A stretch of DNA of 10,390 nucleotides from Thioalkalivibrio sp. (GTDB taxonomy: Bacteria > Pseudomonadota > Gammaproteobacteria > Ectothiorhodospirales > Ectothiorhodospiraceae): assembly GCA_007133115.1 (NCBI GenBank), contig SLNI01000213.1:1-10390 (forward strand), read 5' to 3'. Position 1 is the stretch's first letter; every line of letters starts with the position of its first letter. Under the pieces are notes generated by a model. That model was not told the DNA's origin and did not search any database. It was given only the letters and a program-made list of their open reading frames with translations. Shown piece by piece: positions 1-7,520 of the stretch. The position numbers and the translations under genes are program-made.

Positions 1-15
1 GTGAGGATCCGCTGT

Positions 16-771
16 TTAAGCATCGTGAACCTGCAACTGCGCCCCGGTGCAACCGAACCGACGCTGACGCCGCGCGTAGACGTCGAGTGCTGCCTGCAGC
101 GCAGTTTCGTCGATATCCGGCCAGAGAACGTCGAGGAAACAGAGCTCGGCGTATGCGCTCTGCCATAGGAGGAAATTGCTGATGCGCTGCTCACCGCCGG
201 TGCGGATCAGCAGATCGAGCGGTGGCAGCCCCGCCGTGCTCAGATAGCTTTCGAAGGTTTCGAAGTCGGGTTCGCCATTCCGGGCCTCGCGCACCCAACG
301 CAGTGCCGCCTGCAGGATGTCCCAGCGGCCCCCGTACCCCAGCGCAACCACGAAGGTCATCCCTGCATTCACCCCGGTCGCGTTCTCGGCTTCCGTCATC
401 CGCTGCCGCAGCTGCTCCGGAAAGTCCTCACGCTCGCCGATGAACCGCAGGCGCACCGCGCGTTCGATTAACTCTGGCAGCTCGGCCTCGATCGCACTGA
501 CAAACAGGTCGAACAGCGCCTCGACTTCCTCGCGCGGACGCTGCCAGTTCTCGCTGCTGAACGCGAACACGGTCAGCGCCTGCGCGCCGCGGTTCGCAAA
601 GAATTCGACCGCCCGCCGGGTGGCTTTCAGACCTTCCCGGTGACCCTCGCTGCGCGAGAGGCCCCGGGTTTCCGCCCAGCGCCCGTTGCCATCCATGATG
701 ATGGCCACGTGCGCGGGCGACGCAGAAGATGTTGCCGTGTTCAAGGAGTGCGTTCGCGGGTCCGAGGTCAC
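16..771 (-). CDS. uppS: (2E,6E)-farnesyl-diphosphate-specific di-trans,poly-cis-undecaprenyl diphosphate synthase
   Basis: This cis-prenyltransferase adds isopentenyl diphosphate units to farnesyl diphosphate to make undecaprenyl diphosphate, the precursor of the lipid carrier for peptidoglycan and surface polysaccharides; it works at the cytoplasmic face of the membrane. The 251-aa product (E. coli 253 aa) has the family signatures in order: [12 protein letters not shown] at 21-32 with the catalytic-type Asp27, FSSENW at 71-76, GGRWDI at 147-152, and the C-terminal [15 protein letters not shown] block at 190-204. The start is a GTG whose last two bases fall in the frr stop codon (GTGA overlap). 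The GGAGG before it is only one base away, so initiation probably depends on coupling to frr translation. The first 20 residues are poorly conserved, so the exact start is less sure than the identity. It is the last complete gene of the leftward cluster; cdsA usually follows but would lie outside the window. Confidence 0.97.
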   Translation of the reverse strand: MTSDPRTHSLNTATSSASPAHVAIIMDGNGRWAETRGLSRSEGHREGLKATRRAVEFFANRGAQALTVFAFSSENWQRPREEVEALFDLFVSAIEAELPELIERAVRLRFIGEREDFPEQLRQRMTEAENATGVNAGMTFVVALGYGGRWDILQAALRWVREARNGEPDFETFESYLSTAGLPPLDLLIRTGGEQRISNFLLWQSAYAELCFLDVLWPDIDETALQAALDVYARRQRRFGCTGAQLQVHDA

Positions 772-1325
772 ACCTCCATCAGCTCCGCTTCCTTCTCGGA
801 AAGCATCGCGTCGATGCGGGCGACATGCTCGTCGGTCAGTTTCTGTATCCGCTCCTCGCCGCGCCGCTCGTCATCCTCGGAGATTTCCTTGTCCTTCACC
901 TGCTGCTTCAGCGAATGGTTGGCGTCCCGCCGGATGTTGCGCACGGCCACCCGGGCATTCTCGGCCTCGGCACGAACGACCTTGACGAGATCCCGCCGCC
1001 GCTCTTCGGTGAGGACCGGCAAGGGCACCCGGATCACGGTGCCGACCGTAGCGGGATTCAGGCCCAGATCGGAGGTCATGATTGCCTTTTCCACCTTGCC
1101 GACCATGTTCCGCTCCCAGGGGGTCACGGTCAGGGTTCGGGCATCTTCGACGTTCACATTCGCCACCTGGTTGATCGGCACCTCGGAGCCGTAGTATTCG
1201 ACCAGCACATGGTCGAGCAGGCTCGATTGCGCCCTCCCGGTACGGATCTTGGTGAACTCGGTATGCAGGGCCTCCAGAGAGCGGTCCATGCGGTGGCTGG
1301 CGTCGTCGTAGATGGCTTGCGTCAT
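768..1325 (-). CDS. frr: ribosome recycling factor (RRF)
   Basis: RRF works with EF-G in the cytoplasm to split the post-termination ribosome complex so the subunits can be reused. The 185-aa product has exactly the length of E. coli RRF and aligns along its whole length: KIRTGRA near residue 26, VEYYG at 42-46, [11 protein letters not shown] at 81-91, [12 protein letters not shown] at 99-110, VRNIRRDAN at 128-136 with the conserved Arg132, and [12 protein letters not shown] near 144. The start ATG overlaps the pyrH stop (ATGA). A GAGAGGAA Shine-Dalgarno sequence lies 6-7 bases upstream, inside the pyrH end, so it can initiate on its own as well as by coupling. The last codons overlap the uppS start. 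The pyrH-frr pairing is very conserved in bacteria. Confidence 0.98.
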   Translation of the reverse strand: MTQAIYDDASHRMDRSLEALHTEFTKIRTGRAQSSLLDHVLVEYYGSEVPINQVANVNVEDARTLTVTPWERNMVGKVEKAIMTSDLGLNPATVGTVIRVPLPVLTEERRRDLVKVVRAEAENARVAVRNIRRDANHSLKQQVKDKEISEDDERRGEERIQKLTDEHVARIDAMLSEKEAELMEV

Positions 1326-2056
1326 TGCGGATTCCTCTCGACCAGGGTGCCCACCGGCTCGCCCATGACCAGGCGCATCAGGTCACCCTTGGCAAACATG
1401 TTCATGACTCGCAGGGGCAGGTTGTTGTCCCGGCACATGACCAGGGCGGTAGTATCCATCACGCTCAGGCGGCGCTCCAGAGCTTCATCGAAGGTCAGGC
1501 GTTCGAAGCGGCGGGCATCGCTACGCTTCATCGGATCGGCATCGTAGACACCGTCCACCTTGGTCGCCTTGATCATCAACTCCGCGCCGATCTCGATGGC
1601 ACGCAGGCTGGCGGCGCTGTCGGTGGTGAAAAAGGGATTTCCGGTACCGGCCGCGAATACAACGATGCGGCCCTTCTCCAGGTGCCGTACGGCACGGCGG
1701 CGGATGTAGTCCTCGCAGACCTGGTTGATCCGGATCGCCGACATGACGCGGCAGAAATGACCGTTACGCTCGATCGCGTCCTGCAGTGCCAGCGCGTTGA
1801 TCACCGTCGCGAGCATACCCATGTGGTCCCCGGTCACGCGATCCATGCCACCTTCGGCAAGACCCGCCCCCCGGAAGATATTGCCACCGCCGATGACCAC
1901 AGCCACCTCCACCCCGAGTCGGGAGAGATCGCAGACTTCCTGTGCCACCTGGTCCAGTACGAGGGGATCAACCCCGTAATCCTGGGACCCCATGAAGGCC
2001 TCACCGCTCAGCTTCAGAAGTATGCGCTTGTAGGCGGGCTGGCCTTCCTGATTCAT
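1322..2056 (-). CDS. pyrH: UMP kinase (uridylate kinase)
   Basis: PyrH phosphorylates UMP to UDP with ATP, the committed step in making UTP and CTP nucleotides; the enzyme is a cytoplasmic hexamer of the amino-acid kinase fold, allosterically controlled by GTP and UTP in proteobacteria. The 244-aa product (E. coli 241) shows KLSGEAF at 15-21, GGGNIFRG at 56-63, GDHMGMLAT at 76-84, [14 protein letters not shown] at 136-149 and [13 protein letters not shown] at 163-175. The open frame continues 12 codons upstream to an ATG at 2092. The start at 2056 is preferred because the protein then begins like E. coli PyrH and a GAGGAG ribosome-binding site lies 4 bases upstream; nothing similar serves 2092. 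It follows tsf after an 82-base gap containing a strong hairpin, and its stop overlaps the frr start. Confidence 0.97.
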   Translation of the reverse strand: MNQEGQPAYKRILLKLSGEAFMGSQDYGVDPLVLDQVAQEVCDLSRLGVEVAVVIGGGNIFRGAGLAEGGMDRVTGDHMGMLATVINALALQDAIERNGHFCRVMSAIRINQVCEDYIRRRAVRHLEKGRIVVFAAGTGNPFFTTDSAASLRAIEIGAELMIKATKVDGVYDADPMKRSDARRFERLTFDEALERRLSVMDTTALVMCRDNNLPLRVMNMFAKGDLMRLVMGEPVGTLVERNPQ

Positions 2057-2094
2057 GGTGCTCCTCGATGGCGGACTCGAACCGTGTGTCATCA

Positions 2095-2122
2095 GGAACC
2101 CCGGGGCGATCCCCGGGGTTCC
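2095..2122 (-). terminator. perfect 12-bp GC hairpin between tsf and pyrH
   Basis: A perfect inverted repeat, GGAACCCCGGGG with its complement CCCCGGGGTTCC and a 4-base loop, starts 16 bases after the tsf stop codon in the direction of transcription. It ends 38 bases before the pyrH start. The stem is very stable, but no U-rich tract follows it: the transcript continues UGAUGACACACGG. It is therefore not a textbook intrinsic terminator. It may act as a partial terminator, a transcription pause, or a 3'-end-protecting or processing structure separating the abundant rpsB-tsf message from pyrH-frr-uppS. The structure is seen directly; its role is inferred. Confidence 0.6.
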
Positions 2123-2138
2123 ACGACTGACAGTCTAC

Positions 2139-3008
2139 CTAGGCGCCGCGCGCCTGGGCCATGACCTCTTCGGCAAAATTCTCGACTTTCTTCTCGATCC
2201 CTTCACCCACTTCATACCGCACGAAACCGGTGACGGTCGCGCCCTTCTCCTTGAGCAGCTGTTCCACGGTCTGGTCCGGGTTCTTCACGAATGGCTGGCC
2301 CACCAGAGTCACCTCGGCGAGAAACTTCCGAATACGCCCCTCGATCATCTTTTCGACGATTTCGGCGGGCTTGCCGGATTCCTGAGCCTGCGCGCGGAAG
2401 ATCTCACGCTCCTTTTCGACCGTCTCGGCGGGCACCTGGTCGGCGTCGACGCAGATCGGCCGACTGGCCGCAATGTGCATGGCCACATCCTTCGCGAGGT
2501 CCACATCGCCACCGGACATGCTGACGAGAACGCCGATACGGCTGCCGTGGAGATAGGCACCCAGCACGCCGTCGGTGTGAACCCGCTCGAAGCGGCGCAT
2601 CTGGATATTTTCGCCGATCCGGGTAATCAGCTCGGCGCGGCGGGCTTCCAACGTCTGTCCGGCGCGCTCGACTTCCATCAGTTGGGCCACGTCCGCAGCA
2701 CCCGAGGCCAGGGCGGCCGCCGCGCACTCGGCGGAAAATGCCTGGAAGCCCGGATCCTTGGCGACGAAATCAGTCTCCGAGTTCACCTCGGCGATGACGG
2801 CCGTGGGGCCATCGCTGGCGATCTCGATCCGGCCCTCGGCGGCAATTCGCCCCGCTTTCTTGTCCGCCTTGGCCTGGCCGGATTTGCGCATGAGTTCGAT
2901 GGCGGCTTCGATATCACCCTGGGTTTCGGTGAGGGCCTTCTTGCACTCCATCATGCCGGCGCTGGTGCGCTCGCGCAGTTCCTTCACTAGAGCAGCGGTA
3001 ATCTGCAT
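2139..3008 (-). CDS. tsf: translation elongation factor Ts (EF-Ts)
   Basis: EF-Ts is the guanine-nucleotide exchange factor that releases GDP from EF-Tu so it can reload with GTP and aminoacyl-tRNA. The 289-aa product (E. coli 283) has the N-terminal UBA-like region with [20 protein letters not shown] at 7-26, then the signature [14 protein letters not shown] at 78-91. That signature holds Asp80 and Phe81, the residues equivalent to those that reach into the EF-Tu Mg/GTP site in E. coli. The core and coiled-coil subdomains follow, with [35 protein letters not shown] and a C-terminal [14 protein letters not shown]. The ATG at 3008 is preceded by AGGAG six bases upstream. It follows rpsB after a 67-base gap holding a terminator-like hairpin, as expected for the conserved rpsB-tsf operon. 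Confidence 0.98.
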   Translation of the reverse strand: MQITAALVKELRERTSAGMMECKKALTETQGDIEAAIELMRKSGQAKADKKAGRIAAEGRIEIASDGPTAVIAEVNSETDFVAKDPGFQAFSAECAAAALASGAADVAQLMEVERAGQTLEARRAELITRIGENIQMRRFERVHTDGVLGAYLHGSRIGVLVSMSGGDVDLAKDVAMHIAASRPICVDADQVPAETVEKEREIFRAQAQESGKPAEIVEKMIEGRIRKFLAEVTLVGQPFVKNPDQTVEQLLKEKGATVTGFVRYEVGEGIEKKVENFAEEVMAQARGA

Positions 3009-3020
3009 GCAAAACTCCTG

Positions 3021-3062
3021 AAAAAATTAGGGGCCACCGCGCGCTTGATCCGCGCGGCGCCC
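3021..3062 (-). terminator. attenuator-like hairpin with U6 tract between rpsB and tsf
   Basis: On the minus strand, beginning 13 bases after the rpsB stop, GGGC (3062-3059) and CCGCGCG (3057-3051) pair with CGCGCGG (3043-3037) and GCCC (3034-3031). The loop has 7 bases and there is a small internal loop. Four bases later comes a run of six T (3026-3021), immediately before the tsf Shine-Dalgarno AGGAG (3019-3015). A GC-rich stem plus U run is the layout of an intrinsic terminator, but it lies inside an operon, so partial termination or pausing that sets the S2 to EF-Ts ratio is more likely. The gap between stem and U run is slightly long, which would weaken it. Confidence 0.6.
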
Positions 3063-3075
3063 GGGATGGGGAGAC

Positions 3076-3816
3076 TCAGGCCTGTTCGCCAGCCACGGCT
3101 TCCGAGAACTCCTCTTCCTGCACTGCGGTCGCGTTGGCGCCCTTGGCGTCAAGAATGGTGTCCGCGACGGCCGCCACGTACAGCTGGATCGCGCGCATCG
3201 CGTCATCGTTGCCCGGAATCACGTAGTCGACGCCGTCCGGACTGTTGTTGGAGTCCACGATCGCGATGACGGGAATCCCGCGCTTGCGCGCCTCCGCCAC
3301 CGCGATCTTCTCGTAGCCCACGTCCACCACGAACATCGCATCGGGCATGCGCGTCATGTCCTTGATTCCGCCCAGGCTCCGTTCGAGCTTCTCCTGTTCG
3401 CGGGTCAACATGAGGCCTTCCTTCTTGTTCAGGCGCTCGAAACCGCCATCGGCATGCATCGCCTCGATATCCTTCAGGCGCTTGATGGACTGTTTCACGG
3501 TGCTGAAGTTGGTGAGCATGCCACCCAACCAGCGGTGGTTCACGTAGGGCATGTTGCAGCGGCGCGCTTCCTCACCGACGACGTCGCGCGCGGACCGCTT
3601 GGTCCCGACGAACATGATCTTGCCGCCATCGGCGGCGATCTTGCCCAGGAAATTCATCGCCTCGTTGAACAGCGGCAGGCTCTTCTCGAGGTTGATGATG
3701 TGGATCTTGTTGCGTTCACCGAAGATGTAGGGGGCCATCTTGGGATGCCAGTAGCGGGTCTGGTGGCCGAAATGAACGCCGGCCTCCAGCATCTGGCGCA
3801 TGGTAACGAGTGACAT
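3076..3816 (-). CDS. rpsB: 30S ribosomal protein S2
   Basis: S2 is a late-assembling protein of the small ribosomal subunit, binding at the head-body junction; free S2 also represses its own operon in E. coli. The 246-aa product (E. coli 241) aligns throughout: [14 protein letters not shown] at 6-19, RYWHPKM at 21-27, IHIINLEK at 38-45, FVGTKRSA at 69-76, [12 protein letters not shown] at 93-104, SIKRLKDIE at 110-118, SLGGIKDM at 147-154 and [11 protein letters not shown] at 200-210. The open frame runs 23 codons further upstream, to 3885, but those codons lie in the structured leader and lack S2 similarity. The start at 3816 begins directly before the conserved MRQML block and has AGGAG seven bases upstream. 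It is the first gene of the leftward cluster, divergent from map. Confidence 0.98.
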   Translation of the reverse strand: MSLVTMRQMLEAGVHFGHQTRYWHPKMAPYIFGERNKIHIINLEKSLPLFNEAMNFLGKIAADGGKIMFVGTKRSARDVVGEEARRCNMPYVNHRWLGGMLTNFSTVKQSIKRLKDIEAMHADGGFERLNKKEGLMLTREQEKLERSLGGIKDMTRMPDAMFVVDVGYEKIAVAEARKRGIPVIAIVDSNNSPDGVDYVIPGNDDAMRAIQLYVAAVADTILDAKGANATAVQEEEFSEAVAGEQA

Positions 3817-3940
3817 GGCAATTCTCCTGTAGGGTTCTGCCTCCACGTATCCCAATCTGCAACCCGACCCGAAGAGGGTGGGCACCCAACAGACTGTGCC
3901 GATACGTGTGTGGATTTAGGGTTTTCGTTGCCCTGAGGGC
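3817..3940 (-). promoter_or_regulatory. rpsB 5' leader with a predicted three-way junction (probable S2 autoregulatory RNA)
   Basis: From the start point inferred from the promoter (about 3940), the rpsB message has a leader of about 124 nt. On the minus strand, CACGTATC (3908-3901) is perfectly complementary to GATACGTG (3851-3844), giving an 8-bp closing helix. Inside it, GGCAC (3900-3896) pairs with GTGCC (3885-3881), abutting the closing helix, and ACCC (3879-3876) pairs with GGGT (3870-3867). About 15 bases (3866-3852) stay unpaired. Together these form a three-way junction just upstream of the AGGAG at 3828-3824. S2 is known to repress translation of rpsB-tsf through the rpsB leader in E. 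coli; that this fold is the S2 target is inferred. Confidence 0.6.
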
Positions 3941-3946
3941 GCGCGC

Positions 3947-3976
3947 TTTATAGCATAGTCACCCGGTTCAAACCAA
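3947..3976 (-). promoter_or_regulatory. rpsB promoter (sigma70, extended -10, GC-rich discriminator)
   Basis: On the minus strand a -35-like TTGGTT (3976-3971) is followed after 18 bases by the -10 element TATAAA (3952-3947). The -10 is preceded by TGC (3955-3953), which makes it an extended -10. Directly downstream is GCGCGCGCCC, a GC-rich discriminator of the kind that makes stable-RNA and ribosomal-protein promoters sensitive to the stringent response. The predicted start is near 3940. The elements are seen directly. A separate promoter for map in the other direction must lie in the same region, but no clear -35/-10 pair could be recognised on the plus strand. Confidence 0.72.
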
Positions 3977-3981
3977 ACCGG
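3963..3981. repeat. inverted repeat CCGGTT-N7-AACCGG over the rpsB -35 region
   Basis: A perfect 6-bp dyad with a 7-base spacer covers the rpsB -35 hexamer (3971-3976) in the divergent rpsB/map region. Its position and symmetry suit a protein-binding operator that could affect both genes. A dyad this short can arise by chance in GC-rich DNA, no cognate regulator is encoded nearby, and no known operator consensus was matched. Confidence 0.3.
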
Positions 3982-4017
3982 CCGGCTGCCTCGGCGGCTC
4001 CGTGGCGGGGATGTGCT

Positions 4018-4803
4018 ATGTCAGTGACCATCAAGACCCAGGACGAAATCGATCGCATGCGCGTCGCCGGCCGCTTGGCTGCCGAGGTGCTGGAGATGAT
4101 CGCGCCTCATGTCGAGGCCGGTATCACCACCGATGAGCTCGACCGGATCTGCCACGATCATATCGTCAATCATCAGAAGGCGATCCCGGCTCCATTGAAC
4201 TACCGGGGGTTTCCCAAGTCGATCTGCACCTCCGTGAACCACCAGGTCTGTCACGGCATTCCCGGAGACCGGCAACTGAAGAACGGGGACATCGTCAATA
4301 TCGACATCACCGTGATCAAGGACGGCTTCCACGGCGACACGAGCCAGATGTTCTGCATCGGCAAGCCGGGGATCCAGGCCAAGCGCGTGGTGGATATCGC
4401 CCGCGCCTGCATGTACCTCGGCATCCAGCAGGTGCGGCCCGGCGCGACGCTGGGAGACATTGGCCACGCGATCCAGCTCTACGCCGAGTCCCACCGCTGT
4501 TCGGTGGTGCGCGAATACTGCGGGCACGGGATCGGCAAGGCTTTCCACGAGGATCCGCAGGTGCTGCACTACGGCAAACCCGGTGCGGGAATGCGTCTGG
4601 AGCCCGGCATGTGCTTCACCATCGAACCCATGATCAACGCAGGCGGCCGGCATACCCGTCTGCTCGCCGATGGCTGGACCGCGGTCACCAAGGACCACAG
4701 CCCTTCGGCGCAGTGGGAACACACCATTCTGGTCACAGAGACCGGCTACGACATCCTCACCCTGCGCACGGGCGAAACCCCTCCAAAGGCCCTGGCCGCA
4801 TGA
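4018..4803 (+). CDS. map: type I methionine aminopeptidase
   Basis: MetAP removes the initiator methionine from nascent proteins, after deformylation, when the second residue is small; it is cytoplasmic and acts at the ribosome exit. The 261-aa product (E. coli 264) begins with the typical IKTQDEIDRMRVAGRLAAEV. All five dinuclear-metal ligands are in place: Asp96 (in VNIDITVIKDGFHGDTS), Asp107, His170 (in REYCGHGIG), Glu203 (in TIEPM) and Glu234 (in AQWEHT). The substrate-site His79 and His177 are also present. The ATG at 4018 has only a weak GGGG ribosome-binding site, but it gives the conserved N terminus. It is divergent from rpsB, and its TGA stop overlaps the glnD ATG, so the two are probably cotranscribed and translationally coupled. 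In E. coli map and glnD are likewise neighbours. Confidence 0.98.
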   Translation: MSVTIKTQDEIDRMRVAGRLAAEVLEMIAPHVEAGITTDELDRICHDHIVNHQKAIPAPLNYRGFPKSICTSVNHQVCHGIPGDRQLKNGDIVNIDITVIKDGFHGDTSQMFCIGKPGIQAKRVVDIARACMYLGIQQVRPGATLGDIGHAIQLYAESHRCSVVREYCGHGIGKAFHEDPQVLHYGKPGAGMRLEPGMCFTIEPMINAGGRHTRLLADGWTAVTKDHSPSAQWEHTILVTETGYDILTLRTGETPPKALAA

Positions 4804-7493
4804 GGGCCTGGGCCACGGTCGGCCAGGACCCCACCCCCGCCCCGCCCTATACCTCTGCAGAACCCCTGGCCCAGGCCCTCGGGGAGGAAATGAGCGACCT
4901 GCGGAATCACCCGCTCGATGTCGCCCGTTTCCGTGACTTCCGCAAAGCGATCATCAGTCATCTCGAACAGGGTTTCCGTGATGGCGCGGCGATCGACAGC
5001 CTGATTCATGGCCATGCCAAGCTGATCGATGATCTGCTGGTCCAGATCTGGAGGGATCAGGGTCTGGGTGCCACGCCGGGTCTGTGCCTGATCGCGGTCG
5101 GAGGGTATGGACGCGGAGAACTGCACCCCGGCTCGGACATCGACATCCTGATCCTGGCCGAACCCGAAGCCGAGGCGACCCACAGTGGCGCGATCAGCGG
5201 GTTTCTCACTTTCCTCTGGGACATCGGGCTCGAGGTCGGCCACAGCGTACGCAGTATCGAAGACTGCCTGCGGGAAGCTCGCGGCGACATCACCATTGCC
5301 ACCACCCTCTTCGAGGCGCGCCGGCTATCCGGTGGGCGTGACCTCTTCCAGTATTTCCGCGAAGCACTGCAGCCCGAACAGCTCTGGGATTCGCGCGCGT
5401 TCTACAGCGCCAAGCTCGCCGAGCAGAACGCCCGGCACCTCCGGTTCGGTGAGACGGCCTACCGCCTGGAGCCGAACGTGAAGGAGGGTCCGGGAGGGCT
5501 ACGCGACATCCAGATGATCGGATGGGTCAGCAAGCGCCACTTCGATGCTGAACGCCTGGAACAACTGGTGGAACACGGCTTCCTGCGCGAGGTGGAACTT
5601 CGGGATCTGATCGAGGGCCAGCGCTTTCTCTGGAAGGTCCGCTTCGCGCTGCACATGTTGGCGGGACGCCGCGAGGATCGTCTGCTGTTCGACCTGCAGC
5701 GCGCGCTGGCGAGCACCTTCGGCTTCGTGGACCATCACGAGAACCTGGGTGTCGAGCAGTTCATGCAGCGATACTTCCGGACCATCTGCGAGCTGCAACG
5801 CCTCAATGAACTGCTGCTGCAGCACTTCAACGAGGCGCTTCTGGAAAACCCCGGATCGATGCGCGAGGCGCGGCGCATCCACCAGCGCTTCCAGGTTCGG
5901 GGCGGATACCTGGAGCCGGTGCACGACCAGGTCTTCATGATTTACCCGCCGGCGCTGCTCGAGGTGTTCCACCTGATGCAGGATCACCCGGAGATCCAGG
6001 GTCTGCGGGCCTCCACCATTCGGCTCATCCGTGCCCACCGCCACCTCATCGACGGCCAGTTCCGGCGTTCCCCCGTGTGCCGCGAGCTGTTCATGAAGAT
6101 CCTGCGCGCCGAGCGCGGCATCACCCACGAACTCCGGCGCATGAACCGCTACGGCGTTCTGGGCGCCTACATACCGGCATTCGGACGCATCATCGGCCGG
6201 ATGCAGTACGACCTCTTCCACGCCTACACGGTGGACGAACACACCCTGAACGTGGTCAGCAACGCACGCCGGCTGGCGTTGCCCGAATTCGCGCACGAAC
6301 AGCCGCTTGCAAGCGGCATTCATACCCGCATCGAACGCCCGGAACGCCTGGTTCTCGGGGCCCTGTTTCACGATATCGCCAAGGGCCGGGGCGGGGATCA
6401 TTCCGACCTTGGCGCTCTGGATGCCCTCCATTTCTGCCAGCACCATGGTCTCCGTGACGACGACGCCGCGCTGGTCAGCTGGCTCGTACGATCCCACCTG
6501 TTGATGTCGCTGACCGCGCAACGCAAGGACATCTCGGATCCCGAGGTTGTCCTGGGATTTGCCCGCGAGGTGCGCACCCAGGAGCGGCTGAATCTACTGT
6601 ACCTCCTGACCATCGCGGACATCCGCGGCACCAATCCGGAGTTGTGGAACAGCTGGAAGGACTCCCTGCTGCAGACCCTTTACCACGCCACATCAGCGTT
6701 GCTGGAACGGGGTCTCGACACGCCACCGGATACCGACGAGCAGATCGGGCAGACCTGCCACGAGGCCATGGTGCTGCTGGCACGGCACGGGCTGCACGAG
6801 GAAGCGGTGGAGGCCATCTGGGAGGATTTCGAAATCGAGTATTTCGTGCGGCATTCCGCCGACGAAATCGCCTGGCATACCCTGGCCCTCGCCCACATCA
6901 AACCCGCCGATCTCCCGGTGGTTCTGGTGCGCCATGAGACACCCCGAGGCAGTACGGAGATCTTCGTCTACACGGAGGATCATCCCAAGCTGTTTGCACG
7001 CATCACGACTACGCTCACCCAGCTGGGTCTGGACATCGTCGATGCCCGGATCATCACCACCCGAGCCGGCCGAACGCTGGATACCTTTCTCGTGCTGGAG
7101 AGCATGGGCCACAAGGTCGAGCCCGGCTTCCGTGTGGACGAAATCCGGAACACCCTGCGCGAGCGCCTGCTGGACCCCAAGTGCAACCATCACGCCGTGC
7201 AACGCACCCTGCCGCGCCGCCTGAAGCACTTCGAGATCGCCACGGACATCGAGTTTGCCCCGGGGGCGCCGGGGGCGACCACGCGCATGCAAGTGCGTGC
7301 GCTGGACCGGCCCGGCCTGCTGTCCACCATCGGGTGCGTGTTCGCGGAGCAGGGCATCAACGTCGCCACTGCCCGAATCAACACCGCGGGGGAACAGGCG
7401 GAAGATCTTTTCCTGCTCTACAACACCGAAGGCCGCGCCCTCAGCCCGGAACAGCAGGCGGCCCTTCAGGCCCGCCTGATCGAGGAGATCTGA
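4800..7493 (+). CDS. glnD: bifunctional PII uridylyltransferase / uridylyl-removing enzyme
   Basis: GlnD is the glutamine sensor of the nitrogen-control cascade: it uridylylates PII proteins when glutamine is low and removes UMP when glutamine is high. The 897-aa product (E. coli 890) has the complete architecture. The nucleotidyltransferase domain carries GGYGRGELHPGSDIDILIL at 101-119, with Asp113 and Asp115 as metal ligands. The linker and helical region includes EVGHSVR and GPGGLRDI. The HD hydrolase domain carries LFHDIAKGRGGDHS around His524-Asp525. Two ACT domains (about 718-795 and 827-897) follow, for glutamine sensing. The start at 4800 overlaps the map stop (ATGA) and gives the usual N-terminal length. 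An alternative ATG at 4890 follows GGGGAGGAA at very short spacing and would drop 30 poorly conserved residues. The open frame upstream of 4800 overlaps map and is not GlnD-like. No dapD follows, unlike in E. coli; no PII gene is in the window. Confidence 0.97.
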   Translation: MRAWATVGQDPTPAPPYTSAEPLAQALGEEMSDLRNHPLDVARFRDFRKAIISHLEQGFRDGAAIDSLIHGHAKLIDDLLVQIWRDQGLGATPGLCLIAVGGYGRGELHPGSDIDILILAEPEAEATHSGAISGFLTFLWDIGLEVGHSVRSIEDCLREARGDITIATTLFEARRLSGGRDLFQYFREALQPEQLWDSRAFYSAKLAEQNARHLRFGETAYRLEPNVKEGPGGLRDIQMIGWVSKRHFDAERLEQLVEHGFLREVELRDLIEGQRFLWKVRFALHMLAGRREDRLLFDLQRALASTFGFVDHHENLGVEQFMQRYFRTICELQRLNELLLQHFNEALLENPGSMREARRIHQRFQVRGGYLEPVHDQVFMIYPPALLEVFHLMQDHPEIQGLRASTIRLIRAHRHLIDGQFRRSPVCRELFMKILRAERGITHELRRMNRYGVLGAYIPAFGRIIGRMQYDLFHAYTVDEHTLNVVSNARRLALPEFAHEQPLASGIHTRIERPERLVLGALFHDIAKGRGGDHSDLGALDALHFCQHHGLRDDDAALVSWLVRSHLLMSLTAQRKDISDPEVVLGFAREVRTQERLNLLYLLTIADIRGTNPELWNSWKDSLLQTLYHATSALLERGLDTPPDTDEQIGQTCHEAMVLLARHGLHEEAVEAIWEDFEIEYFVRHSADEIAWHTLALAHIKPADLPVVLVRHETPRGSTEIFVYTEDHPKLFARITTTLTQLGLDIVDARIITTRAGRTLDTFLVLESMGHKVEPGFRVDEIRNTLRERLLDPKCNHHAVQRTLPRRLKHFEIATDIEFAPGAPGATTRMQVRALDRPGLLSTIGCVFAEQGINVATARINTAGEQAEDLFLLYNTEGRALSPEQQAALQARLIEEI

Positions 7494-7520
7494 ATCGCGG
7501 AATCCGCCCCGTATCGCCCA

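Noticed and set aside
2072..2084. On the minus strand CGGTTCGAGTCCG resembles a tRNA T-arm just before pyrH
   Set aside because: The T-stem would have only three pairs, and no acceptor, D or anticodon arm could be found around it; the preceding sequence is the tsf-pyrH hairpin.
2057..2092. Twelve-codon N-terminal extension of PyrH from an ATG at 2092
   Set aside because: It has no ribosome-binding site and is not similar to UMP kinases; the start at 2056 has GAGGAG and the expected N terminus.
1325..2990. Long plus-strand open frames opposite pyrH and tsf
   Set aside because: They mirror conserved genes on the other strand, are rich in His/Arg/Gly/Ala without motifs, and follow from high GC at third positions.
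3817..3885. Twenty-three-codon N-terminal extension of S2
   Set aside because: It lies in the structured leader and includes the rpsB Shine-Dalgarno; S2 similarity begins at 3816.
4611..4799. Open frame upstream of glnD giving a longer 960-aa product
   Set aside because: It overlaps map in another frame and encodes a basic low-complexity stretch with no GlnD similarity.
5499..6521. Long 340-codon open frame on the minus strand inside glnD
   Set aside because: It is antisense to conserved GlnD domains; such frames are common in GC-rich DNA, and it has no recognisable domain.
7494..7520. Possible terminator between convergent glnD and the VOC gene (GCGG-AAT-CCGC)
   Set aside because: It has only four base pairs, a 3-base loop and no T run on either strand.
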